From Acanthosepion esculentum (Eukaryota; Mollusca; Cephalopoda; Sepiida; Sepiidae): DNA of 64,000 nucleotides. The DNA is taken from positions 23,231,621 to 23,295,620 of the forward strand of contig OZ038495.1 of NCBI GenBank assembly GCA_964036315.1. The letters are read 5' to 3'. Below, in pieces: positions 10,584 through 22,154 of this stretch. Numbering within the stretch: the stretch's first letter is position 1; each line of letters begins with the position of its first letter. The notes under the pieces were generated by a model that saw only the letters and a program-made list of their open reading frames with translations, did no database searches and was not told the origin of the DNA. A program made the position numbers and the translations under genes.

Positions 10584-11135
10584 CAGGGTGACCCAAACGG
10601 ATAAATCTGGCGATCTAGGGGGCCAGGCAACATTACCGAATCTTGAGATCACACAGTTACTGAACAATTCTTGTTACTAAAATGGCGAAATGTTTACTTG
10701 CTCAAGGTCACTGTATCACAGTGTTGCCACTTGCTCATGTCTGGCAATATGCACTTCAAAAATTCCCGTTTTCTTGGGTGACCCAAAAAAACGGAATTTA
10801 TCCGTTTGTGATATTTTCTTGTGGGGCTATCTCAAGAGTAAAGTTTACACAACTCGACCAAGAACTCTGGATGAGTTAAAAAAGAGAATTTAAGATGAAA
10901 TTCACAGTATCCCAGCTGAGATGTTGCAGCAGTCAATGAGGAATCTCAACAGCAGATTTTAAGAATGCATTCGTACAGGAGGATGCCATCTACAGGACGT
11001 AATTTTAAAAAAATGAAAATTCCATCATTGTTTCTTAAATGGCATGTTTTAAGGTTTCAATTACTATAAATTAAATATTTTTCTTCCATCACTCTTGGTT
11101 TTATTGGAAAGTTCCCGTTTTTTGGGGTCACCCTA
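10584..11135 (+). mobile_element. Rearranged IS630/Tc1/mariner element
   Basis: The ends are inverted (AGGGTGACCC / GGGTCACCCT) with TA just outside each, the target site of this superfamily. On the plus strand from 10800, CDIFLWGYLKSKVY is followed by TTRPRTLDELKKRI and a degraded tail, as in the C-terminal half of such transposases. On the minus strand at 10600-10650 is VAWPPRSPDLSV, which should directly precede CDFFLWG. The catalytic region is therefore split and one part inverted. A third copy of the terminal motif, back to back with its complement, lies at 10763-10800. A non-functional rearranged derivative. Confidence 0.8.
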
Positions 11136-11217
11136 TATTAAATTTTATTAAATTTGAACAATATCTTTCAGACAACAGTTTTCATCAAAACAATGATATA
11201 ATTTGTCTATTTTGAAC

Positions 11218-11990
11218 TTATTGCAAAACTGCCTGATAAATAACAGTTTTGGTTTTCCTATTTGAGGTCAGTACAAATAGCATGTTTCCATTCCCAAGCA
11301 ACCAACATGGAGTTATCCGTGAGAAAAGCAGGGTTTCATCAGATGAAGCCCAGTTACTTTCAATGATTGTCCTTGGGACTTGATTGATTGACATTGCATA
11401 GCTCACTCTCACTGGAAACTGGAGGATTTAAGGGGATTCTTGGAATTAAAAATCTTTCCTTCTTTTCTTAGACCAGTAAGGATTTCTGCTTCCAAGAGAT
11501 GAGGAAGCATCTTGACAATTAACTTTGTTCCATTACAAAGCTTTGGAGGATCCAGATTTCTCAATAGCATAACAGGCACATTTTCATTTAGTTCCAGCTT
11601 GTGTGATGGCATTCCAGGAGGATTCAATGAGTTCAGGAACTACCTGCTCTTGTTCAACCACAATGTCAATGTAAAAATACTTTATGCTTTATTTTTGAAT
11701 TTCTTTGAGAAGTTTTCCAGTTTCCACAGTTTTATTCTCAGGAGCTAATATGGCCCTTTCACAAAGTCAGTTTTAATCCATGAGATGGTGTTTAATGTTT
11801 GGATAAACATGGTAAATCAAGATTTGGATACTTGAGACTGAAACTCCACAACCATTTGGGAGTGAAATATATCCATTTTGATGGTTCCATTACCAAGCTA
11901 AAACAGCAAATCTTCCTGCTTCAAGGTCACCTGTGATTCTAACTCTCATGTTTGTTTTCAGGCTGAGTCTTTGAACATGGCTCTAGATGT
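11218..11990 (-). pseudogene. Helitron PIF1-like helicase pseudogene
   Basis: Read on the minus strand: CERAILAPENKTVE (about 11700-11760), NPPGMPSHKLELNENVP and MLLRNLDPPKLCNGTKLIV (11480-11625), then AMSINQVPRTIIES and a C-terminal stretch ending TKTVIYQAVL (11225-11400). These are the closing motifs of the PIF1-like helicase domain of Helitron Rep/Hel proteins. At least two frame changes and an internal stop separate the blocks, and the motif usually reading YVACSRV is unrecognisable. No Rep domain or Helitron 3' hairpin was identified. Confidence 0.85.
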
Positions 11991-12798
11991 AAGAATTTTT
12001 CAAATAGTTGTGTCCCTTGAATTGAAAAAGTTTGACACAAAGACATTTTCACATTTATTATATAAGATAAATAAAGAAGATGAGATAATAGAAAGTTAGA
12101 GAGTTGTGTTTTTTAATTGAAAAAAGTGTTACTCACTGACATTTTTGCATCTATTTTATATATATATATATATATATATAAAAGTGCTTTATTTTAAATA
12201 CTTTTAAAAGATTTTTTAATACACATATTTTATGTGTGTATATAAATTCAATAACCATAATTGACAAGCAGTCTTTATAGAAAGAGTGCTCTGTAAGTTG
12301 ATAGCGCAATGATGAAAAGTGTCATGCTGAGAAGCAATCAGCACTCCTTAGTAATAAATGATAACCTGTTGTTTGTATAGGAAATAAGATGTTACATTAT
12401 AATAATGATTATTTTTTTCTCAAAGATTTTAGTAGTATAGAGGAATTTTGCATCTACTTTATAGTTTTTTGTACATTGACATTTCCTGCTACAAAATAGC
12501 TACAGATTCAAGTGATAAAACAGTTATTGGGTTTTATTAAACATATTTGTCCATAAAATACAATATTAGTTTGCAAAAGCAAATACTACAAACATCTTTT
12601 CTTTCTTTTCAGTAAACTCTTGATAAAAAATGCTAATAATTAAACAGAAACATCAGCCTATCCTTCTCCATACATATAACTAGAACTGGCTGTTATATAA
12701 GCAGTAATTAATAGATTTGCAGATAAACAGAACAATTCAGAAATATGTCACATTATTCTTGAACACTTAATCTGATTAATCCTTCAGCTAATTATAAT
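11991..12798. other. Nothing recognised; one (TA)n at 12156-12180
   Basis: AT-rich non-coding sequence. Confidence 0.5.
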
Positions 12799-12857
12799 TT
12801 AAGAAGTAAATTTTTATGGGGCAGGATTTAAGAAGTAAATTTTTATGGGGCAGGATT
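12799..12857. repeat. Tandem repeat, about 29 bp x2
   Basis: TAAGAAGTAAATTTTTATGG followed by GGCAGGATT is present twice in direct tandem. Confidence 0.9.
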
Positions 12858-12873
12858 GCAAGCTCCACTTACT

Positions 12874-13060
12874 ACGTGGGTGTGCAGGTGGTGTAATGGT
12901 TAGCAGCTCAGCAAGAGAAATTGATGAGCAGAGTTCTTCTCTTCCCAGCTATGGGTTAAACAACAGGGCAGACTAGACTCTCTAGCTGTGATTGGAAACC
13001 AATGAAGGAGAAAGACAACTTTGAATTCAAAGAAAGTTATCTAGCTCTGGCAAGGTACAC
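12874..13060 (+). mobile_element. tRNA-derived SINE (family S1), copy 3
   Basis: Box A region TGCAGGTGGTGTAATGGTTA and the AGCTATGGGTTAAACAACAGG body match the other copies. The segment with box B and the middle is partly deleted, so this copy is about 90 bp shorter. Confidence 0.7.
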
Positions 13061-13765
13061 ACTATACAGCCATTGAAAAGCTTGTGGACTTAAAGATTAA
13101 CTGCATTCCAGTGTTCTTTGATTTTGTAATCTCAACTGAGGTCAAAAAAGAAAAACAACTTTTGCTAGTTTTACTCAAAGTTGGGAAATAATTTTTCATT
13201 TAGAGTTGTCCTCTTAAGCTGCTTTACCAGCCTTGTCCATCCTGGTAGCGTACCCATAGTTGAGTTAGGGAGAAGAGATGGATTCATACCATCCCAAATA
13301 GGGGATAATGAATACAAATGGTATCTGCCCAAATTTAAACTCCACTTTCTGATCCCATTTTTTCTACCAGATCATGAAGCCACCTGCCTCACCTGCAGGA
13401 ATTCCAAAATTAAAAGACAAGTTTAAGAATACTATTCTTTCCAATCATTTTTCAGACAGCTGATCATGATTTTTGTTGCTACAACAAAATACTTGATCCA
13501 TTTTATGGCCTTCTTATGGCACTGTATAAAAATAGGAAGCCACCCCAACAAAAAAAAAAAAAGAAGCAAATTAGGATAAAAACCAATGATAAATATATTG
13601 ATAAGATTAAAACTCAAAAGAAAAGCCTGTAAGACAAGCAATGTCATATTTTATACATCAGGTTGCACTCCAATCTTTTCTTTGCTAAGCAAAGCAATTG
13701 ATACCAAGCTGAAACTCACACTGGCCTAACACTTGTCTGCAAGAAGGGATCACAGGATACTTTCA
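13061..13765. other. Nothing recognised
   Basis: Two short open frames (13181-13426 plus, 13432-13647 minus) without recognisable similarity. A poly(A) run sits at 13551-13562. Confidence 0.5.
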
Positions 13766-13769
13766 TCAA

Positions 13770-14330
13770 CCAGAATCTGTCTTGCAAATTTTTAAATCTA
13801 CCAGTCATCCATGCATCAAATATTGCTGCCACATCTGGTCTGGTGCTTCTATGTATATAGAGATTCTTGACAAAATTCAAAGAAGAATGTGCAATGTTAT
13901 CAGTCCTGACCTGGCATCTCAGCTTCAGTTACTTTGCCAGTGTTGTTACATAGCTTCCCTGTTCCTTTTCTATAAATATTTTCATGGTAATTGTTCTGAT
14001 TTGTTTTCCTCTTTAGAACCTTGATTTTATGAATTTAAGTGCAGTATTAGATTGACAGCTTTGTCTCATATTTTCACTGTTGAAATTGTTAGAATTAACT
14101 GTAAGTTCTATACTAATAATTTCTTCTCTTGCACTTATTGCTCATGGATCTCTTTTTTGACTTCTTGCTTTTCTGTCAGTTATGATATTCCGAAATCTAA
14201 ATACAATATCAATAGACATCTTCTGTCTCCTTGAATCCTATTCTGTTATTGTTGTCTAGTTTCTTTTGCTCCCAGTAACCCTTTGTATCTTTTATCGCCT
14301 TGCTTGGAGTGAAATGATTGAATAAGGAGA
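13770..14330 (+). pseudogene. LINE-J reverse transcriptase C-terminal part and 3' end
   Basis: Encodes HPCIKYCCHIWSGAS, ILDKIQRRMCNVI, then FLFYKYFHGNCSD, the thumb/C-terminal signature of jockey/CR1-like non-LTR retrotransposons, followed by frameshifted sequence and a 3' end of CGCCTTGCTTGGAGTGAAATG. The same 3' end occurs at 8805, 16145 (inverted), 17510 (inverted) and 37085, so this defines the family. The copy is 5'-truncated and dead. Confidence 0.8.
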
Positions 14331-14334
14331 ATTG

Positions 14335-16125
14335 TTGTAAAATGAGAGAACTGAAAGAAGCTGTATATTATTAATTTCACCTTATCCCAGAAGATATTGT
14401 GGGATCCTATTTCGCACAGTTGCTAATGAAGTGAACCTGATCCTCCTGGGTACCCTGCTACTATAGCTTTGTGTCAGGCTAAAGCAAGCTTAGTCAATAT
14501 TTATCACAGTACAATTTTACTTTTAGAGTAGAAAAACTGAAAAATTCAGGACCTAATCTTCAAGAAGGCTGGAATATCTTTGATATAGCCTGTATTTAGC
14601 CACCAGCAACATACTGCAGCTTTGTTCACAGTCAGGGAATTTTGAAATGTAATGATTAAAGTGGTAGAATCAGAGAAGAATCATAAGGTAGATGAGGAAT
14701 GTATTTATACTTTGAGTATTAGGCACAGTAATTATATAAGAACATCAAAACAGGTGTACAGGAATAAATATTAGAAAATAGACAGGTTTTTTAGGTATAG
14801 TGTTTTTGCAAATATCCGAGTTGCAAAAGAGATCAATCAATAAATATGTAGCCTGATGTAGTTATTTGCTGATTTTTTTTATATACATGTTTGATCTAGG
14901 TGATTAATAATTGCCATTGAACAAAGATTATGTTGAAAAAGAAATATCTATTATCTAAAATAAATTATTTCATCATTAGGCAGTCATAACATTTATACAC
15001 CTATAGAGAAAAAACATCTTGAAATTTGATAATTGACTAACAGCAAAAAAATATCCAGAAAAAAAAAAACAAATATATAAAAGAAGTATACATGGAAAAA
15101 CAAAAAAGAAGACAAATAAAAAAAGAAACAAATAATATAAAAGACACAAAAAAAAAGACACAAATAAAGACACAAATAAAAAATATCAGATATGATCTGT
15201 TTCTTTTGTTTTACCAATCTGTTCTATATTCAGTGATTTAACTAAAGTCACACAAAAATCATTCATTTTTTTTTTTAAATATAAGCAAATATATGAAAGA
15301 ATTTTAATTAAACACCAGTTTTGCTGAAAGGCAAGAGAAAAGCAAATAAAGATTTTACAAGTCAGTTTAAAGTTTCTGTTTTAGTAACACAGCACATCAA
15401 ATATTAAAAAAAAATCAATTTGTAAAAAAGAAGAAAATTTTTTTTTTTATTTTTACTCCAAAATGAATTTGCTTCAAATAAGAGTTTGCTTTACTTCATA
15501 TTCCTAATCAAGAGAAAGAATGGACTTGACAGGCAGATCTTTATTGTCCCATATGTTTTTGTTTTAAGCTTCCAGACACCGGTTTTTTTAAACTTATGCA
15601 TTCAGTCAATTATAGCAACATTACTTTTTACCCAATGAAGCCAAAATATGTGTTTAAAATGCTTGAAGACCATTACATTGATAGATGCCCAAAGAAATAA
15701 GACAGTGTATGTTTTTAATTTTGGTAAAACATGAAAGAAATGTTTAATTGCCAAAGAAAAATCATAATGTATTAAATTGAATTTTTATATAAAGGGTAAC
15801 ATTAAAGAAACAGCTAAAGTTAGTATATTTATCTAGCAATAGAAATAAATAACATAAAAAAATTACTTAGAAAACTAAACCCTAAAAGAGGTTTACTTTC
15901 ACTATTGTTTTTGGATTAGTAAATGGAAAAAGGGTGCTTAGAGTAACATTTAGGAAAATATAATCTAAAATATTGATTCTCAGACATTCAGAGTCAATAA
16001 CATTTGGTTACAGGCATATGCCCTCAGGGACTTATTTTACCTCCACTAATTACATTCATAAGAAAAAAAATTCTCTTTCACAGTATATGCCATACCTTTT
16101 TGGGGTATTTTAACAAGATTCCTGG
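14335..16125. other. AT-rich gap
   Basis: No gene found. 15050-15180 is A-rich with ACAAATAAA-type units, giving low-complexity open frames on the minus strand. Poly(T) at 15266-15275 and 15439-15448. Confidence 0.6.
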
Positions 16126-16129
16126 ATAA

Positions 16130-16400
16130 AATTTTTTTTATCATTTCCCCTCAAGCAAGGCAATAAAGTCACTAAGATGCAAGGAGTTACTGATGAGTGT
16201 GTGAGAATGTAAGAAAAAGAAAACATTATGGGGAGAGAGCAATAAAAGAACAGGAATTAAGAAGACAGAAGATAATGGTTGACAATACAGCTAAATTATT
16301 GAAAATCAAAGTTGAGTGGAAAGCAAGAAGTCAGAAGAGAGTTCCACAAGCAAGATGCACAAGAGAGGAATCTGTTAGTATAGAACTTGTGGTTTCAAAA
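16130..16400 (-). mobile_element. LINE-J 3' end fragment
   Basis: The minus strand reads CLWNSLLTSCFPLNFDFQ and IVNHYLLS, the family's C-terminus, then the terminal TATTGCCTTGCTTGAGGGGAA. The plus-strand open frame over it (16197-16460) is the shadow. Confidence 0.65.
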
Positions 16401-17262
16401 TGTTATTTTAATAGTAAAATAAAACTTAACTGCCAACCTAGTACTGTGCTTAAATTTTGATATTTAAAGATTAATATTTCATTAAAATTCTTCTATATAT
16501 TTTCTTATATTTCTTGAAATATTTTCTTATATTTCTTGAAAAAAAAAAACAAAAAAAAAAACATTTTTGTCTGATTTTAGTTCACTCTTTTAGCTTTTGA
16601 ATAACAAAACTGCATATTCTAAAAAAATACTAAAAAAAAAATACTAAAAAAAAAAAAAAAGGAATTAAAGAGGATATATTTTGAGAAGTATCTTGTGATA
16701 AGAACACAATGACCTGCACTGAATAGAAACCCTTCATTCCAGATATTTGTTGTTCATGAAAGGACTGGACATTTTGTGATCATTCAATTTATTTTTCAGT
16801 TTATAACATGATGCTGTAAAAGGCAAAATTCAGAATAAAGATTCACATAATATGCTGATGTTAATAGAATTAAATTCTAAGCAGTAACAACTAAACATTT
16901 AACATTCAATTAAACATTTTAGCTTAATTAATAAAATGTTGTGGGTGGGGGACAGTACGAGTAAATTTGATTCAACACAAACAGCTTCTTAAAGTAATCT
17001 TCAACAAGAATTTTAAATATCACATATTGTAGCTACTTTAATTTTCATTATATTCTCAATATAATAGAGTGGAAGAAGTAATAACTTTTCCTCAATGTCA
17101 AATGGGGAGCTTTAAATTACATGTTATTCAAAAAGTCTGCACTTAAATTCTGAACAGAGAAAAAAATTGGATGACAAGATTAAGACTAAATACAATGTTG
17201 GAATTTCTGTTCCCAATGCAGAAACAACAAAAAAAATCTTATAGGAACAGCCCAACATGCAA
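16401..17262. other. Nothing recognised
   Basis: Poly(A) runs at 16540-16660, and a 25-bp tandem duplication (TATTTTCTTATATTTCTTGA twice) at about 16497-16541. No genes. Confidence 0.5.
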
Positions 17263-17264
17263 AT

Positions 17265-17496
17265 TACAAACAGGAGATACCAAAATCGAACAAATACAAC
17301 AATTTAAATATCTGGGAAGTGTTTTAACAGAGGACTGAAAGCATGATACTAAAATCCAAAGATGTACTGGGTTAGTGAAAGTTGCCTTCCAAAATCTAAG
17401 CAAAGTATCAAAAAGTAGAAAAATTTCATTAAAACAAAGAAAATGAGTACTGAACTGTTATGTAATATTAGTCCTCCTATACGACAGTGAATGTTT
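17265..17496 (+). pseudogene. RTE-like LINE fragment, 5' side of an insertion
   Basis: Encodes GDTKIEQIQQFKYLGSVLTED and VLNCYVILVLLYDSE, the segment after the catalytic motif in the RTE-like LINE (compare 60384-60600). It is interrupted after 17496 by a LINE-J copy in reverse orientation and resumes at 18048. Confidence 0.75.
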
Positions 17497-18047
17497 TTTT
17501 TAAGGCAATTCACCCCAATCAAGTCGGGAGTGCCAGTAGCATGCAAGGGGTTACAGAGGATTGAGAACAAGAGCAAAGAGGCACGTTTGAGAAAATAACA
17601 CAGAGGAGGACATGTGTCAGGGTGTCAGATGTCGATTGACATTACACTTGAATATTTGAAGATTATAGTCATTGGGGAAGCAAGTAAGGGGAAGGGAGTT
17701 CCACAGATGAGAAGTGCGGAAGAAGAAGCTGTTTGAGAAAAAGAGATGGTTACATTTAACCATGTTGACAGTGAAAGGGTGAGACTGAGATGCCAGCCTA
17801 GTAGCACATTTAAATTCATGAAGTCCGGAAACTAGCAACAGCAGCTCATCGTAACAATTGCCATGAAAATATTTGTAGAAGAGACAGAGGGAGGCCACAG
17901 CACATCTGTGGGATAGCGATTGTAGACTAGATGCCAGATCAATATCTATCATCTTGCATATTCGTCTGGATTTTGTCAAGGACCTCAAGATGTACAGTGG
18001 GAGCACCAGACCATATATGACAGCAATATTCTATGTAAGGATGGATG
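17497..18047 (-). pseudogene. LINE-J copy inserted in an RTE-like LINE
   Basis: Minus-strand open frame (17617-18006): SLTKSRRICKMIDIDLASS, VASLCLFYKYFHGNC, then RTSHLWNSLPLTCFP and FKCNVNRHL, the family's thumb and C-terminus in one uninterrupted frame. The 3' end at 17497-17530 is GACTTGATTGGGGTGAATTG followed by an A-rich run, as expected for a retrotransposed tail. It is 5'-truncated. This is the cleanest LINE-J coding stretch in the window, so it is probably among the younger copies. Confidence 0.85.
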
Positions 18048-18135
18048 GTTGATTTTTAGAAGATGAAGAAGAGACTTGAATCAACAGAAATGTGTTTCTA
18101 CAGAAGGATGCTGAGGATAGCATGAACTGACCATG
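18048..18135 (+). pseudogene. RTE-like LINE fragment, 3' side of the insertion
   Basis: Resumes with KMKKRLESTEM and FYRRMLRIA, in the order expected directly after the segment ending at 17496. Confidence 0.75.
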
Positions 18136-18344
18136 TGAGCAATAACACCTGCTGCTATGAATATACATATATCTCTTGCTTAATCAAATTAGTAAACTGA
18201 TCAATAATACTTCCAAGCAATACTTTTCTTGGGATGTATACATGTATTTATAGACATATACAAGGATTTAACCCCTCAAAGGACAAATTTGATTTACTAC
18301 TGCTATGCATCATAGATTAGAAGAAACTTTAGTAAATTTGATAT

Positions 18345-18725
18345 TTCCTAAAATGAAGAAGAAACTTGAAGCAACAGAAATATGGTTCTGCAGAAGGATG
18401 CTGAGGATTCCATGTACCGAACATGTGAGCAATGATGAAGTTTCAGAGAAAATGGAAACAAAAAAAAGAAACTTACTTAACATCAGGGAGAGAGAATTGA
18501 AATTTCTAGGGCATACAATGAGGAAAGTGGGCTTAGAAAATCTGATACTCACAGAACAGGTTGAAGGCAAGAAGGTTAGAGGAAAACAACGCATGGCGCG
18601 CTTGAGTAAATGGATGGCAGAACAAGTTTTAGGCTACAAAGAACTAGAAATTGTGGAGAGACACAGCACAGAGAAGAAGAGATCTAACACGAGGACACAA
18701 ATGTGGGGCAACTCAGAAGGATAAA
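18345..18725 (+). pseudogene. RTE-like LINE C-terminus
   Basis: One open frame (from 18305): KKKLEATEIWFCRRMLRIPC, ELKFLGHTMRKVGLENLIL, EQVEGKKVRGKQR, then SKWMAEQVLGYKE and RHSTEKKR. The usual block before the end (LLxATxDRxxWRA) is lost in a small deletion. Confidence 0.8.
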
Positions 18726-18811
18726 ATTACCTAACTTATTTAACTTCCTGCTCAGTTAAATAACAAAATTCACATTCAAGTACATTCACAACATCTCTGG
18801 TAGCTCCTGTT

Positions 18812-19085
18812 TATAAGAAATTAAAAAAAATTGTCTGTCTATATTTCTGAGACAAGGTATTGTGTACACTATTTACATTATTCGGACTATTGTCTTCATC
18901 TTTGTCGCCATATTTATTACAACATTTTGGCCGTTGTACACTCCGGACTTCTTCAGGTGGTTGGAATGTCGAACTGAACCCTTTTTGTTTACAGGGGTAG
19001 ACTGTTCTAGTTCCACTTGTCAAAATGTTGTAATAAATATGGCGACAAAGATGAGGACAATAGTCCGAATAATGTAAATAGTGTA
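18812..19085 (-). repeat. Palindrome built from the PLE-A/SINE tail
   Basis: 18865-18928 and 19022-19085 are inverted copies of one 64-base tail (63 of 64 match by eye). The loop holds more of the same tail in minus orientation: CTGAAGAAGTCC...GGCC(A)AAATGTTGT and GGTTCAGTTCGACATTCC. The tail continues to 18812 (TATAGACAG end, reversed). It is the 3' end shared by the SINE at 22982 and the Penelope-like element at 35801. Confidence 0.85.
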
Positions 19086-19225
19086 AAAAAAATTGTGCTG
19101 TGAAAATGTTCATCTATTCAGGAAAGTATTATCGATGTAAAGAAAATATAAACACTGTAGATATTAAGTAGCACTTATCATCAAAATTTGTGCAAACAGA
19201 ATGCATATATTTATAACATTCCCCT
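19086..19225. repeat. Unit duplicated at 22803-22940
   Basis: The 135 or so bases after the palindrome are the same, as far as I can read, as those after the palindrome at 22583-22802. Palindrome and flank were therefore copied together. Confidence 0.85.
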
Positions 19226-19434
19226 ACTCTAGATCTTGGGTAACATCTTGATATGGGATTATTACAATATATTATTATTACTGCTATTATTATTACTATT
19301 ATTGCAGAAAGAGTATAAGTGGTGACAAAATTAGATTGGTAAGAGAATCCACTGGAATATAAACTGTACATTTGGTTTCAATGTGAAAGAGAAATGTTAT
19401 GAATATTAGCCAAAGGCAGTGGTAGAAAATGACA

Positions 19435-19790
19435 ATCACAAGATATTATGGGATTTCTCAGTCCAGACAGATTACATCACTGAAGTGCAAAGTCCTGACA
19501 TCATTGTTATAGATAAGGAAGGGTGTCAAGTGTCAAATTATTGACTTTGACTGTTCCATATGATACAAGAAAGGATGCTAAAGAAACAGAAAATATTAAA
19601 ACATACTTGGATCTGATTAGGGAGTTAAAAAAATGCTATGGAACATGACTGTTAATGTAATTCCTGTAGTAATAGGTGCACTTGGAACATCACCTAGAAA
19701 TTTGAAAGGGTGATTAGGGAAAATTAGAATTGAGAATGAGATGTAGACCTCCAGAAAACTTCCATCATTTACTCTGTGAGGACTCTGAAA
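19435..19790 (+). pseudogene. LINE-E: restriction-like-endonuclease-type LINE C-terminus
   Basis: Encodes KILWDFSVQTDYITEVQ, then SPDIIVIDKEG and, after a frameshift, IIDF, and further on VNVIPVVIGALGTSPRNLKG. The PD...D spacing next to the ILWDF block is what the C-terminal restriction-like endonuclease of some LINE clades looks like. I infer the type; the clade is not certain. At least three frame changes. A second piece lies at 21440-22490. Confidence 0.65.
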
Positions 19791-20636
19791 AGTTCTTGAG
19801 TTATGAAGACTCTTGTTGACACCATACCTCAAGAACAGAATTTCCATTGACTATGTCTACATGAAACACCAGTATAATAATTATGAGGAAGAGAAGGTGA
19901 ACAATGATGATGATGAGGAAGAGGCTGGCTAAGATATGAGACTGAAGCAACAAATAAAACACCAATGAGGAGAAACAAAATCACTAAAAAAAGAGAACAA
20001 AATAAATGATAAAGAATTGCTTCAAAATAGACAAACTAAAGCAGAGAAAACAAACCAAAATGATTTAGTTGAAAGGAATCAAGAGATACTGACAGAGTCC
20101 AACAAGACAAGCAAAAGAGAATGTTCCAGAACAATGAAAGTATATCTTATGGGCAAGTAAAAATGGAAAGAAAGAAAACATTAGAGAAAACAGAACAGGT
20201 AATGACTTTTGAAGAAAGTTATGATTTCAATCCCTGGGCCATGTACTAGAGATAGACTCTTTGGAAACAGGAATTGCAATAACTGAACATTTAACCAAAA
20301 TGAAATATCCTTAAACATGGACAGTAGAATGAGAACTGTCTACCCATGTAGACAGAATAAAAGGTTCAGTTCAAATTTCAAAACAAGTAGTAAACTTCAT
20401 AATGAAGCTGCTAACAAATTAAGTAGAACTAACTATAGTAGATAGTAACTCAAGGAAATCGAAAAGCTCCTCAATTGTGAGTAGTGTCCCAACATTAAAA
20501 CCGCTTTTATTTCAATACAGCCTATACATGCTAATATAGCAGACCCAAAAGTGCTGCTCAGGATGGACCACACCCACCATCTCTCTAGCTATGCTACTAC
20601 ATTTAGATTAATTGTGAGTCTCTGAACAGAATTCAG
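19791..20636. other. Nothing recognised
   Basis: A-rich, lysine/glutamate-like in several frames (19900-20200) but broken by stops. Possibly more decayed LINE sequence. Confidence 0.4.
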
Positions 20637-21066
20637 TAAAAAATTTGGCTTGACTACCATTTGCTAGTCACACAGTCCTGGAGGAGGACGACGACTCAAA
20701 TAAAACAACTAAATGAAATTGACAAACAAATGTACAGTGCTAATAATTATGGTGGCAAAGAATGTATTCAAAGAAAATGTAAGGACAATTAACAATTTAA
20801 ATATAATAATCTCACCTATTACTATGCTAGATCCACATTCAACAAGTAATTAATATTCCACCTAATTACAATTAATGGTAAATAAAATAATGACCACAGT
20901 TCAATTATGGTGATCTGATTGCTCAATGAAGTCTGGGGTCTACTTGTCAAAATAGTGTGATGTGATTGCATCACTATTTTAGTTAATTAGGCTTATTCCA
21001 CTCAGTTGTTTTATTCATTACCTACCTCTGGGGACAGTATACCTAGGAAATGGTAGTCAAACTGAA
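20637..21066. repeat. Diverged inverted repeat, about 75-bp arms
   Basis: 20637-20715 and the complement of 20990-21066 share TTGACTACCATTT.CTAG and AATAAAACAACT in order, with substitutions. The spacer is about 275 bp. It could be a foldback element. Confidence 0.5.
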
Positions 21067-21439
21067 AATTTTAACATATAACGATCTCAAAAAAGATTAA
21101 TTTAACACATAAATGGCGGAACAGTATATAAGAATTATAATTTTACTTTTAATTTCACTTTCAAGGCAAAAAAAAAAAAAAAAATTTATCATCCACACAC
21201 AAATTGTGTAGAGATGTCACCTTTCAGAATATGTATATATGTCAAAAATTTCAGTCACATATGAAACGAAATGTGTTTGAGCCTCACTTATTAAAAAATG
21301 CCACAAACTTTTGTGCCAACCCGATATAACAGACAAAGACTGCAATAGAACAGGATGACAAGTTGAGAAAAAAAGAAATGCAACCTGAGAAAAATAAGAA
21401 AAATAACTATAAAGGCATTTCCGAAGATACATTTAAAAG

Positions 21440-21706
21440 AATTGCAGAATAAACAGGCATACATGTGCAATGGAAACCTAAAAAGAGAAATTGAATCTCT
21501 ACATAGAAGCCTAGAATAACGCTATGAGAATCAAGAAGAAAATAGCAAATGTAGATTATGCAGTGGTAAAGAGACTCAATCACATAGTGAACGAATAAAT
21601 CAAATTATCTCAAAAAGTGTACAGACATGACAGGGCAGGGAGAATAATCCAGTGAGAATTGTGCAAGCAACTGAATTTTGACTATACAAAAATTAATGTA
21701 GAGAAC
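21440..21706 (+). pseudogene. LINE-E fragment, 5' side of LTR insertion
   Basis: Reads CRLCSGKETQSHS, the cysteine motif of this LINE type, then SVQRHDRAGRIIQ and ELCKQLNFDYTKINVEN. It stops at the LTR and resumes after it. Confidence 0.7.
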
Positions 21707-22154
21707 TGTGGCGGTTAACTGTTGTTGGATTAGAAACAAGTGCTGTTTATTCCTGCTAGAAGGTCCAACTACAAGAACAATGCGGACTCAAGTTGAGTCC
21801 AACCGAAGATGTAAAGAAAACAAACAAGACCGATATATATATGTCAACAAATATATGTATTAAACAACAAATTTACAAGTGACAAAGACATCAACATTTG
21901 CGTCTGTGTGTGAACGTAAAGAGTTTGTATTTTGGTGAATGTTCGTACATACATGCGTGTATGTGTATAATGTTCATGGCGTCTCCCACAAATGGGAAGA
22001 CGCTATCTTTTTGCGAGAGCTTACATTGTAGAGATGCTCGCTGAAATGAAGAAATGAAATCGAAAATGAGGCAATAAGTCGCCCAGTATTTATAATGTAG
22101 GGAGAGCGATCTCTAGTGAATAATTAGGGAATTAAGGAGAAGCTAACTCCGACA
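21707..22154 (-). mobile_element. Solo LTR
   Basis: A 448-bp block starts TG and ends CA on both strands (TGTGGCGG...CTCCGACA). Direct flanks AGAAC and AAAAC match at 4 of 5 bases, as an old 5-bp target duplication would. On the minus strand TTATAAATA lies about 75 bases in, a plausible TATA box. It splits a LINE-E coding region, which independently defines its borders. There is no internal gag or pol, so it is a solo LTR left by recombination. Confidence 0.75.

Noticed and set aside
11310..11345. CATCTGATGAAACCC on the minus strand, hammerhead-like
   Set aside because: It lies within the Helitron helicase coding stretch (SSDETLLF); no GAAA or stems in the right place.
14976..15217. Minus-strand open frames rich in F, L and Y
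   Set aside because: Product of an A-rich low-complexity tract; no membrane-protein pattern beyond composition.
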